A stretch of 64,000 nt of DNA from Monocercomonoides exilis (Eukaryota > Preaxostyla > Oxymonadida > Polymastigidae), in the NCBI GenBank assembly GCA_001643675.2, contig LSRY02000015.1, positions 946,001-1,010,000 of the forward strand, read 5' to 3'. The position numbers and the translations under genes were made by a program. The notes below the pieces were generated by a model. That model did no database searches. It saw only the letters and a list, made by a program, of their open reading frames with translations, and had not been told where the DNA came from. Of the stretch, positions 11,291 to 22,956 are shown piece by piece. Every line of letters begins with the position of its first letter. Position 1 is the stretch's first letter.

Positions 11291-12548
11291 AAAAGAGAAA
11301 GAAAAAAAAAAACTGATCAATTATACAACCAAAGGAAATATTCAAAAATTAATGAGAAGAAGAATGAAAGAAGAGGCGAAAGAGAAAGAGAATGAGAATG
11401 AAGAGACAATTTTGAAGGGGATTCAGAAAGGAAATAGAATTGAGAAAATGGAAGAGATTTTTTGAATGAAAGGAAGAAAATATTTGAATATGAAGTTTGA
11501 CTTGGAAGTCGAATTTGAGTAAAAATTAAAGAAAACAAGAGAGATAATAAGAAAGTGAGATTATTAATTTGTTCAAAAGAGAGATAAAAAAACTGCAAAT
11601 AAAAGAATAATTATTAATATTTATTCTTTTGAAGTTGATTTTTTTCATTTCTTCCTAATCAAGTCTTGTCAATACAACATTACAAGTTTTGAAATGGAAA
11701 TCTTTGATGTTTTGAAAGATTTTCAATATGAAAAAACAATAATGTTCTTTTTATTATTATTTTTTTTTATAAAAAAATGAGATGAAAATTTGTTATGAGA
11801 CATTAACAAGGAATTAAAGATAACTGTCAAATAAAACATCAATTGTTTTGAAAAGCACAATGGAACAATTGTTATTCTGTTTCGAATAAAATATTAAAAA
11901 AGATCTTGAAAATTTTGTGTTTATTCAACAATGGGAATGCTTATTATATCTTCTCTTGTTGTCACAAAATTTCCTTTTTATTAAACTGTTCTTTTTGCAG
12001 GTTCATTCACTTCAAGATTACTAAACTTCTGCCCTTGTATCATTTGATTTCATCTCTATTAACCTTGGTCTGTTTTGTAATAGACTATAATCCAAATTTG
12101 AACCTTCTCTCAATTTCTTTTTATCTGTTTTTTCCCCTCCTCCTTTTATCTCTATGGAATCGTGTTCATCTGAGCAAATCATTTCTTCGAAATAAATTTC
12201 TCACATTCTTCGTTCTTCTCCTTTAAACCTTATTGGTTCACGTTCAATGTAACATACAGATCTTAACTTGTCAGTTCATCTTTTTCAGTCAAAACAAAGC
12301 AGTTTGCAAGGCAATCCAAGATGATTAATTTCATTTTACAAACCTCACAACACCAGCAATAAGATGTTCTTAAAATTGCATTTGATTTTGGCAACTTTCT
12401 TTTTTTTATCAAATTCAATGTTTAGCTCCCAAAATCAACATTGATAACTTCTTATGAAACATATACAAGGCTCTGGTTTGTAAAATGGCTGTCCTATCCA
12501 ATGTTTGTGCACTGCCTAAGCCCAATTCTTTTCTGCTCTTGAAATTTC
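11291..12548. other. AT-rich intergenic region, no supported gene
   Basis: A hydrophobic frame at 11906-12226 (+) is 106 codons long. It is Phe/Leu-rich in AT-rich DNA, has no recognisable family, and is probably chance. Confidence 0.5.
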
Positions 12549-13520
12549 TCATTGAAAGCCATCAGATGGAGAAGAACTGTGCACTTCAGGTTCCACAGAA
12601 TGCTGTTTGTCTGCATCGGCTTCAGTATCAGCCTCATCCTTTGCAACTGCTTTCACAAACCTCTGACGAATCATTCCAAGCGCCTCCACAACCAGCGGTG
12701 ATATCGCTTCAACCTGCTTTCCCTGATTCTCTTTGATTCTCTCCACAAACTCTCTGTACGCTGTAGGATAGTCGCCTTTCACTCCATTTCCTCCTTTTTC
12801 CTCGATTTCTTCTCGCTCTTTTCCTCCCTTTTCTCCTTCCTCTCCCTCTTCGCGCTCCTCCAGCGCATCCAGCGCAATCAAAGCAGTGAAATTTTATTGC
12901 GTAATCCAACATTGGCCATGTCCCATTATTCGCAATTTATGCAATTTATTCTGCACTTCACAATGTAAGCACTTCGCATTTCGCTTCTTTGAGTTGTTTT
13001 TTCGACTTGGAGTGTTGACTTGAGAGATAGCAAGGCTTGCAGAAAAATCTTCGTTGTAAACGGAGACTGAGAAAATTGATAAGATGATCAACAGGAGTAC
13101 GTTTATATTTTCCGCAATGAAGATCAAAAAACAACTGACTTTTCCTCCTCCAGTGCTTTTATCAATAAAAGCGAACAAAATTGCAAAACTCAAAATGCTC
13201 GCAGAGTAATTGCAAATATTCTTCAAAGATCTTTCTCGATGAATAATATGCTACCTTGTAGTTATAGCTCATCATGTTGCAGACACGTCGGAAGGGCTGA
13301 TTTCTCGAGTAAACATCAAAGATAACAATGACTGCTCATCTCCTTCTGCCTCTTCTGTATTCTTCTCTTCTCTTCTTTGCATTGAGAATGAAGAAGAAGA
13401 GATATATATCGTTTCGGTGAAAGAAGATAAGTATATGAAAAAGATGAAGACATACCTCAAAGATAAAATAACTGTATTGTACCAGAAACAAAAAGCATCA
13501 ATAAAAACACCTCGTCGCAT
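12549..13520 (-). CDS. Multi-exon membrane protein with acidic cytosolic tail
   Basis: The first coding piece (13520-13456) reads MRRGVFIDAFCFWYNTVIL and ends at a GTATGT donor. An internal piece near 13325-13257 reads DVYSRNQPFRRVCNMMSYNY and is followed by a GTAGCA donor. From about 13222 the frame reads NICNYSASILSFAILFAF, then an ENINVLLLIILSIFSV hydrophobic segment. At least two membrane helices are visible. A TAA at 12894-12896 sits inside the continuing frame (CWITQ, TAA, NFTALIALDALEE). That frame then encodes an EEGEEGEKGG-rich acidic stretch and a helical tail ending at TGA (12549). The TAA could be Gln, or an intron with donor GTGCAG near 12960 could remove it. I do not recognise the family. 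Exact first junctions are unresolved. Confidence 0.5.
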
Positions 13521-15121
13521 TTGTCCATATAATCATTGTCAATTAAAAAAATAGTAAAAACATTCGGAACCAAAGGGTCAATCAGTTGCTGCAGTTCATC
13601 GTTTTAAAAAGATGAATAACGATAAAAATCAAGTCTATCTGTGGATGAATGAAAAAGTTAGAAGAAAGTTCAGGAAGGAAAAGATGAAGAAGATAGAAAT
13701 AATGGATTGATAGTGAAATACATAAATGATGATGCTAAGAAGAGAAAAGGAGAAGAGGAGGAGGAAGAAGAAGAAGAAGAAGAAACGATCTATTGAGGAT
13801 TTGATTGTAACGTGGTAAAAAAGACTGTTTCTCGAAGTTGAAATAAATCGATATATCTTGAATTGAAATTGCAAATTTAATTGTTTTTGAACAATTAGAA
13901 CTTGACAGATAGGCTATATAAAATAGAATATTTTATCTATTGCAATTTTTGATGCTCTCAACCTTCTTATGATAGATATGAAAAAAATATGAATAATAAC
14001 TTGAAGAATGAGGATTTGCGCAAACACGAAAAAAATATGCTCCATTATAAAGATAAGTTATTGACACATTTTGATCGATAAGTGTTGATATTTTGTTATT
14101 TTCCTTCTTCATCGATTAATTGTACATAAGAAAATCTTCAATGGAGTGCTTTCTTCCTGTTCTAAAAAAAAAACGGAATTATTGTTAACTTGTTTTTTCT
14201 TTATTCCTTTCAGCTTAACAAATAATGCGAATATGAAAAAATAAAAGAGAAGATAATCAAAGAAGAAACAAACTTGTTGAATTGCATTTCAACGATCACA
14301 CGTTCAAGAATATCTTTTTCTCTCATGATAATATTTTCCATCGAAATAACTCTTTAAGAGTTAACAAAGATTTGAGTTGAAGTTATAAGCGCAAGACAAA
14401 GCCCAGAACAGACTGTTTGCAGATCTTCATATGAAGAAAAAGCGTAAAAAAAATTTTCTGCATCTTCTTCTACAACTTCTGAAAAGATGTTTTTCAAAAC
14501 AAATCTGAAACATATTTTAAGTTTTCACATTTTTCAAGATAAACAAATAAGCAATGAACTTTTTTTCGTTAAATATAACTTTTTCCGAATGCATCAGCCC
14601 TGAAATATGTCATTTGAAATTAATCAGAATTAAAAAAAGAAGATCAAACGATGAAGATATCAATTAGGCTGTTTTCCGATTCTTCTTTAATTTACATTTG
14701 TTCTTCACCCATTGAATACTTTTCTGTGACACTGCCAGTCACTGACTCCATGGGACGTTTTTTGATCAAATTTTTCCACGTTCGTCAGTTCCGTCAGTTC
14801 CCCATAATTAAAAAATCGATTAAAAAGTTTTCGAAAACTATGATCAATCGTTTTTTTTGAAAAAATAATTAATTAGAATTAACAAGCATATTGAAAATAT
14901 TCTATTATTAAAAATACAACAAATATCGCATATAATATTTCTGACGGGATTTTTTCCCCTCGCGTCAGTCAAATTTATCTATTTAACAAGTCAAAGTCAG
15001 TCAGTCACCCAGGCTTATTACAAATATTTTAAATCATCTCTTTCTTATTATTAATTTACAAAAAAATCGGATTTTCTAGGAAAACCCTAACTTTTTAACC
15101 TTTTCTCTCCCATGGCAAATA
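13521..15121. other. AT-rich intergenic region with GTCAGT-rich element
   Basis: No gene seen. 14720-15016 contains repeated GTCAGT/CTGACG motifs and ends GTCAGTCACCCAGGCTTA. That end is the inverse of the AAGCCTGGGTTAC...GTCAGTCAG sequences at 10019 and 52813. It also occurs near 62086 (GAAGTCACCCAGGCTTAG). It is probably one end of another miniature element. Confidence 0.45.
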
Positions 15122-15514
15122 CAGATATCGCATCAAATACCGGACATCGCACATAATACCGGACAAGATCGATATCTCAATAACCGCAAGAAGAAAAATT
15201 CCGACAAATTTCCTCAAAAAATATCTCATCAACACAAACTCATTTGATATACAAGACTTTTTTTATAGCCTCTTTTGTTTTCAGAATTAATTATTTTTGA
15301 ATTTTCGGAGAAATAGGATTTTGAGTTTTCCCGAAATTTCGATATTAATTTTTTCTGAGCACAAATGAAGCTGTCCTGAAAGTCTTGTGTATCAAATGAG
15401 TTTGTATTAATGAGATACATTTTTAGGAAAATGGCCAGAATTATTCCTTTTGCGGTTATTGAGAAATCAATCTTGTCCGGTATTTTGTGTGATGTCCGGT
15501 ATTTGATGCGATAT
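15122..15514. mobile_element. Palindromic MITE, family C copy 2
   Basis: The left end CAGATATCGCATCAAATACCGG is preceded by TA and pairs with the inverted right end CCGGTATTTGATGCGATAT. The inner ATACCGGACAAGATCGAT segment is shared with copy 1. The terminal CTG at the right is missing where a family A element abuts, so the family A copy probably inserted at or next to this end. Confidence 0.7.
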
Positions 15515-15776
15515 ATGGGTCATTATTTTTGAAATCATATCTTTTTTCGGGGAATTGATTTTTTAAAGATTGTTTGTCATTGGGAAGTGCTTTTGTGTTC
15601 AGATGATAAAATTATCACAACTATTTTATTAACAAATGTTATTTCCAAATCAAAAATAAAAATGTCTTCAATAAGCCTTTTAACAATTCAAAGTTCATTG
15701 GTTAATATTCAAGAGAAATTTTTGGACCGAAATTTTTGAATGAAAAAATATGCTTTCGAAAATAATCACCCATATG
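15513..15776. mobile_element. Palindromic MITE, family A copy 2
   Basis: The left end TATGGGTCATTATTTTTGAA pairs with the inverted right end AAAATAATCACCCATATG. It abuts or interrupts family C copy 2. Confidence 0.7.
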
Positions 15777-16283
15777 TAAAATGCGAAAACAACTAGTCAT
15801 ATAACACTAAAAAATCTTCAATTCAGAGCTTGTTTGAGAAAAGAAATAACATGAATTTAAATATAATGGGCGTGATCAAAATAGTTGTCGATTGATTTCA
15901 CTTTAACTCAAGTGACAAATTTTACCACCTAGTGACACATGTGACCGACTTGTTCACAATTGTCTTTTGATCACAAATAATTTTTTAGGAAATCCAATTT
16001 TATTTTCCTCATTTTTTCTAAATTTGGGGCAAAATATTTAACTTCAGGCATTTTCATTGGAAAATTTTACATTTTTGATCAACATTTTGTGAATAGAAAT
16101 TATAAACAAAATGTGTTCGTTTTTATTCAAACGGATGAGGTCACAAAATATAATGTTATAATGTCAATTGCGTTAGTATACAAATCAGAAAATCGAATTT
16201 TCTTTGAAATCTGAGTTCGTTTTGTGAAGTTCTGAGTTGAATAAAAATGAAATGCTTCGTGTAAATAAGCTTGAAATCTTGTA

Positions 16284-16530
16284 TTTGGGCGATTATTTTT
16301 GAAATCATATTTTTTCATTCAAAAATTTCCCTAAAATATAAATTTGTGATCACTGAAAAGTGAAAAGACTGATAAAAGACATCTTCATCTTTATTTCTGG
16401 ATTTTCATTAGTTTTTTAAGCAGTTGTGATGAGTTTAACGTTTGAATACAGAATCTCTTACGAACAACAAACAAACTTTAATAAAACAACATCCCGAAAA
16501 AAGTTATGATTTCAAAAATAATGACCCATT
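16284..16530. mobile_element. Palindromic MITE, family A copy 3
   Basis: The left TTGGGCGATTATTTTTGAAA pairs with the right TTTCAAAAATAATGACCCAT. The inner CCCGAAAAAAGTTATGA is shared with other family A right halves. Confidence 0.7.
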
Positions 16531-17360
16531 TTCCCCCATTTTTTGGAATAATGTTCATCATTAATGATAAAGTTGTTTTGAAAAAGAAAAGATCATATTT
16601 GGAATTTAAATAATATAGAATAAAGATATGAGAACAAAGTCAATTATGGTTTTGTGACAAGATCAGTGAAACTTGGAATAAAATAAGCCACTGGAAGTCA
16701 CTGCTTTCGCTGACTTGACATATTGTCACTGATTTGAAGTTGGTGGAAAAATATGCAGATCAACCAAATGACTGATTTATCTCCAGAATTATCAATAATT
16801 TCATTTCGTTGTGTAAATAATCCATTATTTTTTTTTCAATTTTAATCATCCGTTTATTTCAAATGAAAAAAAGAAATACACTTTAAAAAAGCAATCTCAG
16901 ATTAATAATTAAAAGACCGCATCATTTGATGTTTGAAGGAAATTTCTTCGGTTTGTTCTTATCAAATTTTAAATTATTTTTGTTTATTTTATTCATTATG
17001 TCACCAAAGAAAATCATTTATTGAAACCTCGAGATTTTTGTATTTAATATTCAAGAATAACATTCCATGCTTTAATCGTATCATTACTGAAGTTCAACGA
17101 AGTTGATTGCGCAAATGTCAAGTTTCAAAAGATAAGACCAAAGTTCACAACTTGTTTTGTGAAAAAGTGGTTTTGCATTTCACGCTTGTCGAAGAAAATG
17201 CAACGGATTTGTCGAATTCATTTCATTAATTGAACAGGAATTGCAGAATTTCTATTGTTCGAATGAAGAACATCCACATGATTAAAATACAATGAAACTT
17301 TTTTTGTGTTCACCTGAGATGTGCAGTTTTTCATTATTGTGACGACTTGAAGATCCGGGT

Positions 17361-17361
<1 letters not shown>

Positions 17362-17410
<49 letters not shown>
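17362..17410. repeat. Poly-T tract
   Basis: 49-base T run. Could be the insertion tail of a retroposed sequence or simple homopolymer expansion. Confidence 0.9.
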
Positions 17411-17411
<1 letters not shown>

Positions 17412-17511
17412 ATATCATAAAAAATAACGAAGTTTAATCATAAAAAATTTTCTTAAAGGGTGAGGTTGAAAAGATTTATTTTATTTGAAATTGCAAGAAA
17501 ATACAGATCAA

Positions 17512-17650
17512 TGGATGAAATGCGAATAAAAAGTTTTTATTCGAATGATCTGACTTTATTCGAATAAACCCCCTTATAATTGAATGAGAGGCTGTTTATT
17601 CAAATAAACTGCTGTTTTCTCGAATCAACCATGAAAGATTCGAATTAAAA
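17512..17650. repeat. Inverted TTCGAA-rich repeat, left copy
   Basis: Contains TGGATGAAATGCGAATAA, CTTTATTCGAATAAAC and GGCTGTTTATTCAAATAAAC. The same blocks in the same order occur reverse-complemented at 20715-20856. The two copies bracket the beta-helix gene. Confidence 0.7.
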
Positions 17651-18399
17651 ACAAAAGGATGATATAATGGAAATATTGCACATGTTTTTGATGTTTTTCT
17701 TGTGTTATTCTCTGTTCATAAATTATTAAAAATATATGATCAAACATTTTTTTCATTAAAAATCAAAGAAAAACTTTTTTATGAAGATTTACAATGAAAT
17801 TTTTCATGATTCATAAATAAACTTGTATTATTTTTCACATGTTTAAGAGGTTTTTTGTGGAATTATCATTTTTGACAACTTTGATCATAACGTAAGTTGG
17901 AAATATTTCAAGAAAATGTAGATTTCTTCTTCTTCATGCATTGGAACGATAATTTCAAATAGAAAATGGAATGCACCAAAATGACTGATAATGTATATTT
18001 ATATAACCTTCTTTATTTTGCACTCATCTTGTTTCACAATCTTTATTTTTTGATACTGATTTTTAGAAATTATTATCCTTTATTTTTCGATTATGATAGT
18101 TATTTAACAAAAAAGCCGTTTGCATTTTTGCATGCTCGTCCAATTGCTGGCTGGTGAGCAATGATATTTCTTTTTTGTTTTCAACGTTTGCATGAAAAAA
18201 AAATCAAAAAGAATTTATAAAAATTACACATTCCTTAAACATTTTTGCAATTCAACGAAAATAATCGTTTGAAAACTTCTTTCGTGAAAATATGAACATG
18301 TTTATTGTTTATTTGCTTTGATTCATTTTTTTTACATTGCGAAAATATCCTTCATATTCTTTCACCATTGCTTTTGATTTTTGCAGACTTAGAATCACA

Positions 18400-20231
18400 T
18401 TTTATTTTTCTGTCGACTTTATATTCCGATACACCCAGCCACTCATTCTCGTTCCAGTGAAATTCATCCACCGGATCAGTGCAGAGAAGTAATATTTTTC
18501 CTATTATTAGCTGCTCAAATAATTATTCACAGAACCGCCATTTTCTGCACTGCTCGACACACACCCCTCCACATTTGTCTTGTTCACAACAACTTCCACC
18601 CCACCTTCTTCCCTGCTTTTAACAACTGACGACTTGTTCGCTGTTTGCAAAATACCTACCTATGCCGATCTGAAGATGGTTATTGATGAAGGGTGATTGG
18701 GAGAGCTGTTAGTACTGCTTGCTGCTTCGACAATGGAGCATTTGGACAGGCTGCATGACGAAATTCGATGGAATCGAATGTGCTCGAAGATCCCTCATAC
18801 AGCAGTAACATCGACCACATGAGATCGGTATTTGTTAACTCAAACAGCGTTCAGATTAAATTTCACCATTCCACAACAGCAAAGAAATAAGCACCCAGCT
18901 CGGCGACATTTGTGTGTGGCTCAAAAGCAAACTTGTCCAGAACCAATGAACTCTGATTGCTGAGAATGATTGCGCTAACTTCGTAAATGTACCCATCTGA
19001 TAATTGGATGGAGATCCCTGAAAGAAGGAAGCTCCAACTGCTCAGAAGGAATGGATCGGATCCCTGGCTGTCTTCCTGGAACAGCATCACTGACTGCGCT
19101 GCTTCCTCGCTGGGCAACGACTGGCAGGTGAAGTTCGACAAGTCTGCCGGAAAGATGAAGTGTGCTGGGTAGCTAATGCAGATCGTTTTGTGTTCACCCG
19201 ATGCATCCATGCGCTCAAAGCCAGTCACAAAGGATCTGCAGGAATCGATCGGTGATCCGCACCGAGCAATGTCAAATCCGTAATCAGACAGGTGGATCTC
19301 GCTGGATGTGAATGGAACAAAAAAGCGCAACAGATCAGTATCGATTAATGTTTGGTCACTCATCACAAACGCATTCGGATCGTAGACAAACAATTCATTC
19401 TGAAAGTGGAAAGAGGATGGTGTTGCACTCGTACTGATGTTGAAGCAGTCCTCATATATGAATATGCCTTTTGCAGCATCGTTATTCGCAAAGGTAACTG
19501 ACTCAAAAAGGAATGGCTGCATAGCTGGATCTGCTTCTGTGCTCTTCACATACTGAGCATTTCTTCTGTCTGTTTTCTCGTTTCACTATCCATTGTTGAA
19601 CTCGCACCCAGCAGCCTTAGATGGCGGTTGCTCGAAGGAATCACTTTTATCATCCCACTTTCATCGCATCACAAGGCATGGCTTTCTTGAAATACGCTTG
19701 TGTTCATCTCCACAGATCTTCAGATGCGCAGGAGAGATAATGAGGGAGCAAAAGCATTGATATGCACTCTTCCGTCTGTACGCTACCCACTCAGACAAGA
19801 ACAAGAATACCTTCAATCTGAGGAGTGCCAGCTGGAGCAAACGAGCAGTTGCCGAACAGAAGCTGGCCTTGAGGCGTGGAGGAGGAGATGAGCTCGGAGT
19901 GGCGAAGAAAGGCTCCTCCAGCAACAGAAAAATCGAGGCGGTTAAAACTCAGCCTGCCTGTGCTGAGAACAACACAACTGCGGGTGCTGTCCAGAATGGC
20001 TGATGCAAATGTCATTGTTGCCTTTTCAGTACTGCTGCTGGAGGCGACTGTGCAGGATATCAGGACAAACTCGTTTTGAATGAGTGCATAAACCCTGATG
20101 GAATGCGTATAGTTGCTTGAGCCTGGATTGATGTTCAGCATGCCTCTCCAGAACGATGCACAAAGATATGTGCCAGAACGGCACATCAGGATATCTAAGC
20201 CGTTTGGAGAGATGCAGGAGCTGGAGAACAT
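18400..20231 (-). CDS. Pmp-like / right-handed beta-helix surface-type protein (multi-exon or decaying)
   Basis: The region is GC-richer than its surroundings. Minus-strand pieces have the repeating FxxCxF...GGAF pattern of beta-helix surface proteins common in metamonads. These include LDFSVAGGAFLRHSELISS and LLFGNCSF (20231-19791), FLFESVTFANNDAAKGIFI (19549-18863), GGVEVVVNKTNVEGCVSSSA (about 18600), and a terminal block DPVDEFHWNENEWLGVSEY (about 18470). The blocks fall in different frames or are separated by stops around 19550-19790 and 18660-18860. No splice junction is certain there, so it may be either a multi-exon gene or a pseudogene. A cell-surface location is inferred from the family pattern; no signal peptide is visible. 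Confidence 0.5.
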
Positions 20232-20714
20232 GTCATTTCACATTCCATTTATAGCTGAATAGCATTAGAAAAAATGAGAAAAATCTCATTTGGTTGCATT
20301 TATCAGAGTTTTCCCAGCTATTCTTCAGAATTCAACACCTCCGTTTTAATGACACTAACCAAATGTTCATTTTTTTTTTAAAATAATAATTTTTCACTCA
20401 AAAAATTCTTTTAAACTTATGTTCACAAACGTGCATTTGAACACATATTAAAGCCAGTTATTCGTCATATGTTTCGTTCTATCAATAGGGAATATTTCTT
20501 TTTGGAAAACTATTCTTTAATTTTTTTACTATTTTTAAAAGGAGCTAACATATTTTTCTTTTCCGATTTTTCTAATTTTTTTAAAGTGAATACGCAAAAT
20601 GAAATGTCAAATGAATCAAAATTGTAATAATAATATTCAATTCTCATTTTAGAACATCTTTGAAATATCAAAATGTTTTGTATTTTTTTGCTTTTTGATC
20701 GAAAAATCCCATAA

Positions 20715-20856
20715 TAATATATAACTCAAATAAAGGGCTCAGTTCTCAAATAAACATGGTTTATTCGAATAAACAGCCTGTATTTGAAATAAAGGCTATT
20801 TATTCGAATAAACTATCTTTATTCAAATAAAAATGTCTTATTCGAATTTCATCCAA
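20715..20856. repeat. Inverted TTCGAA-rich repeat, right copy
   Basis: Reverse-complement partner of 17512-17650, including TTTATTCGAATAAAC palindromes and CGAATTTCATCCA. Confidence 0.7.
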
Positions 20857-21469
20857 TATATTATTATTATTAATTATTTGTTGATTTTAATTTGTTTCCA
20901 ATTGTTTTTATTTCTTATTTTGAAAAAAACATAAAAAATTATCTGAAAATATCGATAATTCAATAATAGAATAAAACAAAAGTTCACTGGTTTGGAAAAC
21001 ATAAAAACAATAATAACAATATTTTATCAATAAATTTTTTATATAAATATAAGTTTTATGATGTTATTGCAAAAAAATTTTTTAATTGATAAAGAAGATC
21101 TCAAAACATTTGTTAAATTTTATCAATTCACATTAACACTTACGCAAAAATATAATAGTAACATAAGACACTCATCAAGTGATCAACTGTTTGTTGATAA
21201 ATTTGTTTGAAAACAAATAATCTTAGAAATATTTAATTGTTATCAAAATATCAAACAAAGTTTAAGATAAATAAAGAAAATATAAGAAAATGTGAAGAAA
21301 TTCGTTAATTTTTGCATTTTATTTTTTTATTAGCTTTTATCGCACGAAAATCATTATTTGATACCTCCCTTTGCTTATTTTCTGATTCTCTCTATCTCCT
21401 TCTTATTAATTATCCATCCATCCAGATATCTGCCTCCTCAAATGATCTGTTTTTGTCTTCCTGTTCGTT
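20857..21469. other. AT-rich spacer, nothing recognised
   Basis: Very AT-rich with no coding pattern in any frame. Confidence 0.6.
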
Positions 21470-22377
21470 TTGAGAACAGATATGTTATTAACCAGTTCCA
21501 CATGTGAGGATATGAATAACAAAATAGTGAATGAATCTCAAGCGCAGAATCACAATCCCGGTTTCATTGTCGTTCCCCTTTCTCCATATCGCTTCTGCGT
21601 CCCCTTTCGTGGAACTCGCATCTCTCCATTCACTTTCTCTTTGCTTGTTGGACCTGCCTCTCGTGTTGCCATCAGCCCATCTGTTCTAGCTGACTCCGAT
21701 GATTCTGGGCTGCCTGCTCCAGGATCCAGAAAAGTCTTCGCTTTGGACTCTGCCTGCATCACCTTTCACCGCGCTCACCAGATATTCGTTAACCTACACA
21801 ATGGCTTCTCTTTCCATCAGTGTGGCTCCCCGCCTTCCTCCGCGCTTCTCTCTCCATAGTCGTCCACCACATCTCCCCTTCCATCGACAACATCCTCTGG
21901 ATCTGATGCTCCTCCTTCTTCGACGCCCTGACCTCCCTTGCAAACATCCGATCCGAGTTCGAACAGTAGAGTCTTATTCTTGTTCTTTTAAACATTATCA
22001 GTTGGCTACAGATGCATTTCTCAATGGCTGTATCATCCTTAAAGTTATTCCTCCCTTTATTTCTCCCCTTGCATTCTCCCTCTTTTCTCTTTCTTTCCAT
22101 CCATTCCTTTTTCCTTCTCTTCTTTTCTCTCATCCTCCTTGTCCAGATCTCATCCTCTCTGACTTCCAGTCCTTTTATTCCTTTCTCAGCTAACCTCAGC
22201 TCCTGAGGATATTTCTGTTTGCAATCCAAAATCCCCACTTCTTCATTTTACACAAGCTTCTCAATGCACCGTCCATCAACAGACAGTAGCAATACGTTGT
22301 CTTCCATTGTGCTTCTCCGCCAGTATTTCTCAGCACATCCGACCCAGTGGTGGAGAAGAGAAGGAAGTGTGAAATGG
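21470..22377 (+). pseudogene. Broken or multi-exon coding region of unknown function
   Basis: GC content rises sharply. An opening frame reads FRGTRISPFTFSLLVGPASR and ADSDDSGLPAPGSRKVFALD (to about 21790). Coding character then moves to another frame with SLSIVVHHISPSIDNILW, a TGA, and FFDALTSLANIRSEFEQ (to 21967). A later piece at 22194-22377 reads SAPEDISVCNPKSPLLHF and ends TGA. Complex amino-acid composition supports real coding ancestry. The frame changes could be introns, but no convincing GT-AG pair joins them. The family is unknown. Confidence 0.35.
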
Positions 22378-22956
22378 AGCGAGCACTGTATTTCTTGAAG
22401 AACAAAAGAAGAAGAGGAAGACGAAGAAACAGACGTTATAGAAAGTGCAACTACGAATGAATGTGGAGAAGGTTTCTAAATAGTCAGTCGAATTTATGTT
22501 GAAAAAGATGGAAATTATTTTCCATCTGGTTTCGAAGAGGCTTTTAGATGAGAAGTCATGATACCATTCGGCTGATTTTCTGCATCAACTTCGTTTTCCT
22601 CGTGTGATGTTTCAGGAGAACTGTGAGTTGTTGCATTTTTGGCTTCATTTTCGTTTTTATTTTTATTTTCATTTCATTTCTCAGATTTCTATTTTGAAGA
22701 AATAGAATGGGAGAGCAGGATTGATGAAAATGGAGATGAGGACAATGAAGATGAAGATGGGGTGGAAAAAGCAGTGGAAGAAGATGGAATCAAAGAAGAA
22801 GGTGATCGAGACGAGTTCCTCTTCTGACTTGAAGTTGGCTTCCTTTTCTGTTTTTTAATTTCAGCTGCATTTTGCGTGAGAGTTGAGAATGGATATGTTA
22901 TAGAGATCGGTTTGAGGGTGTTGCTACTGTGTTTTTTTATTTTATTTTATTTTATT
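22378..22956. other. Low-complexity spacer
   Basis: Contains an acidic frame at 22639-22827 (+) and a TTTTA microsatellite near 22932-22963; no supported gene. Confidence 0.4.

Larger units (their letters stand above)
15777..17511. other. AT-rich region without genes; holds one family A MITE and poly-T
   Basis: Besides the MITE at 16284-16530 and the poly-T at 17362-17410, there are loose GTCACT/GTGACA motifs around 15910-15960 and 16690-16740. No coding sequence is supported. Confidence 0.55.
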
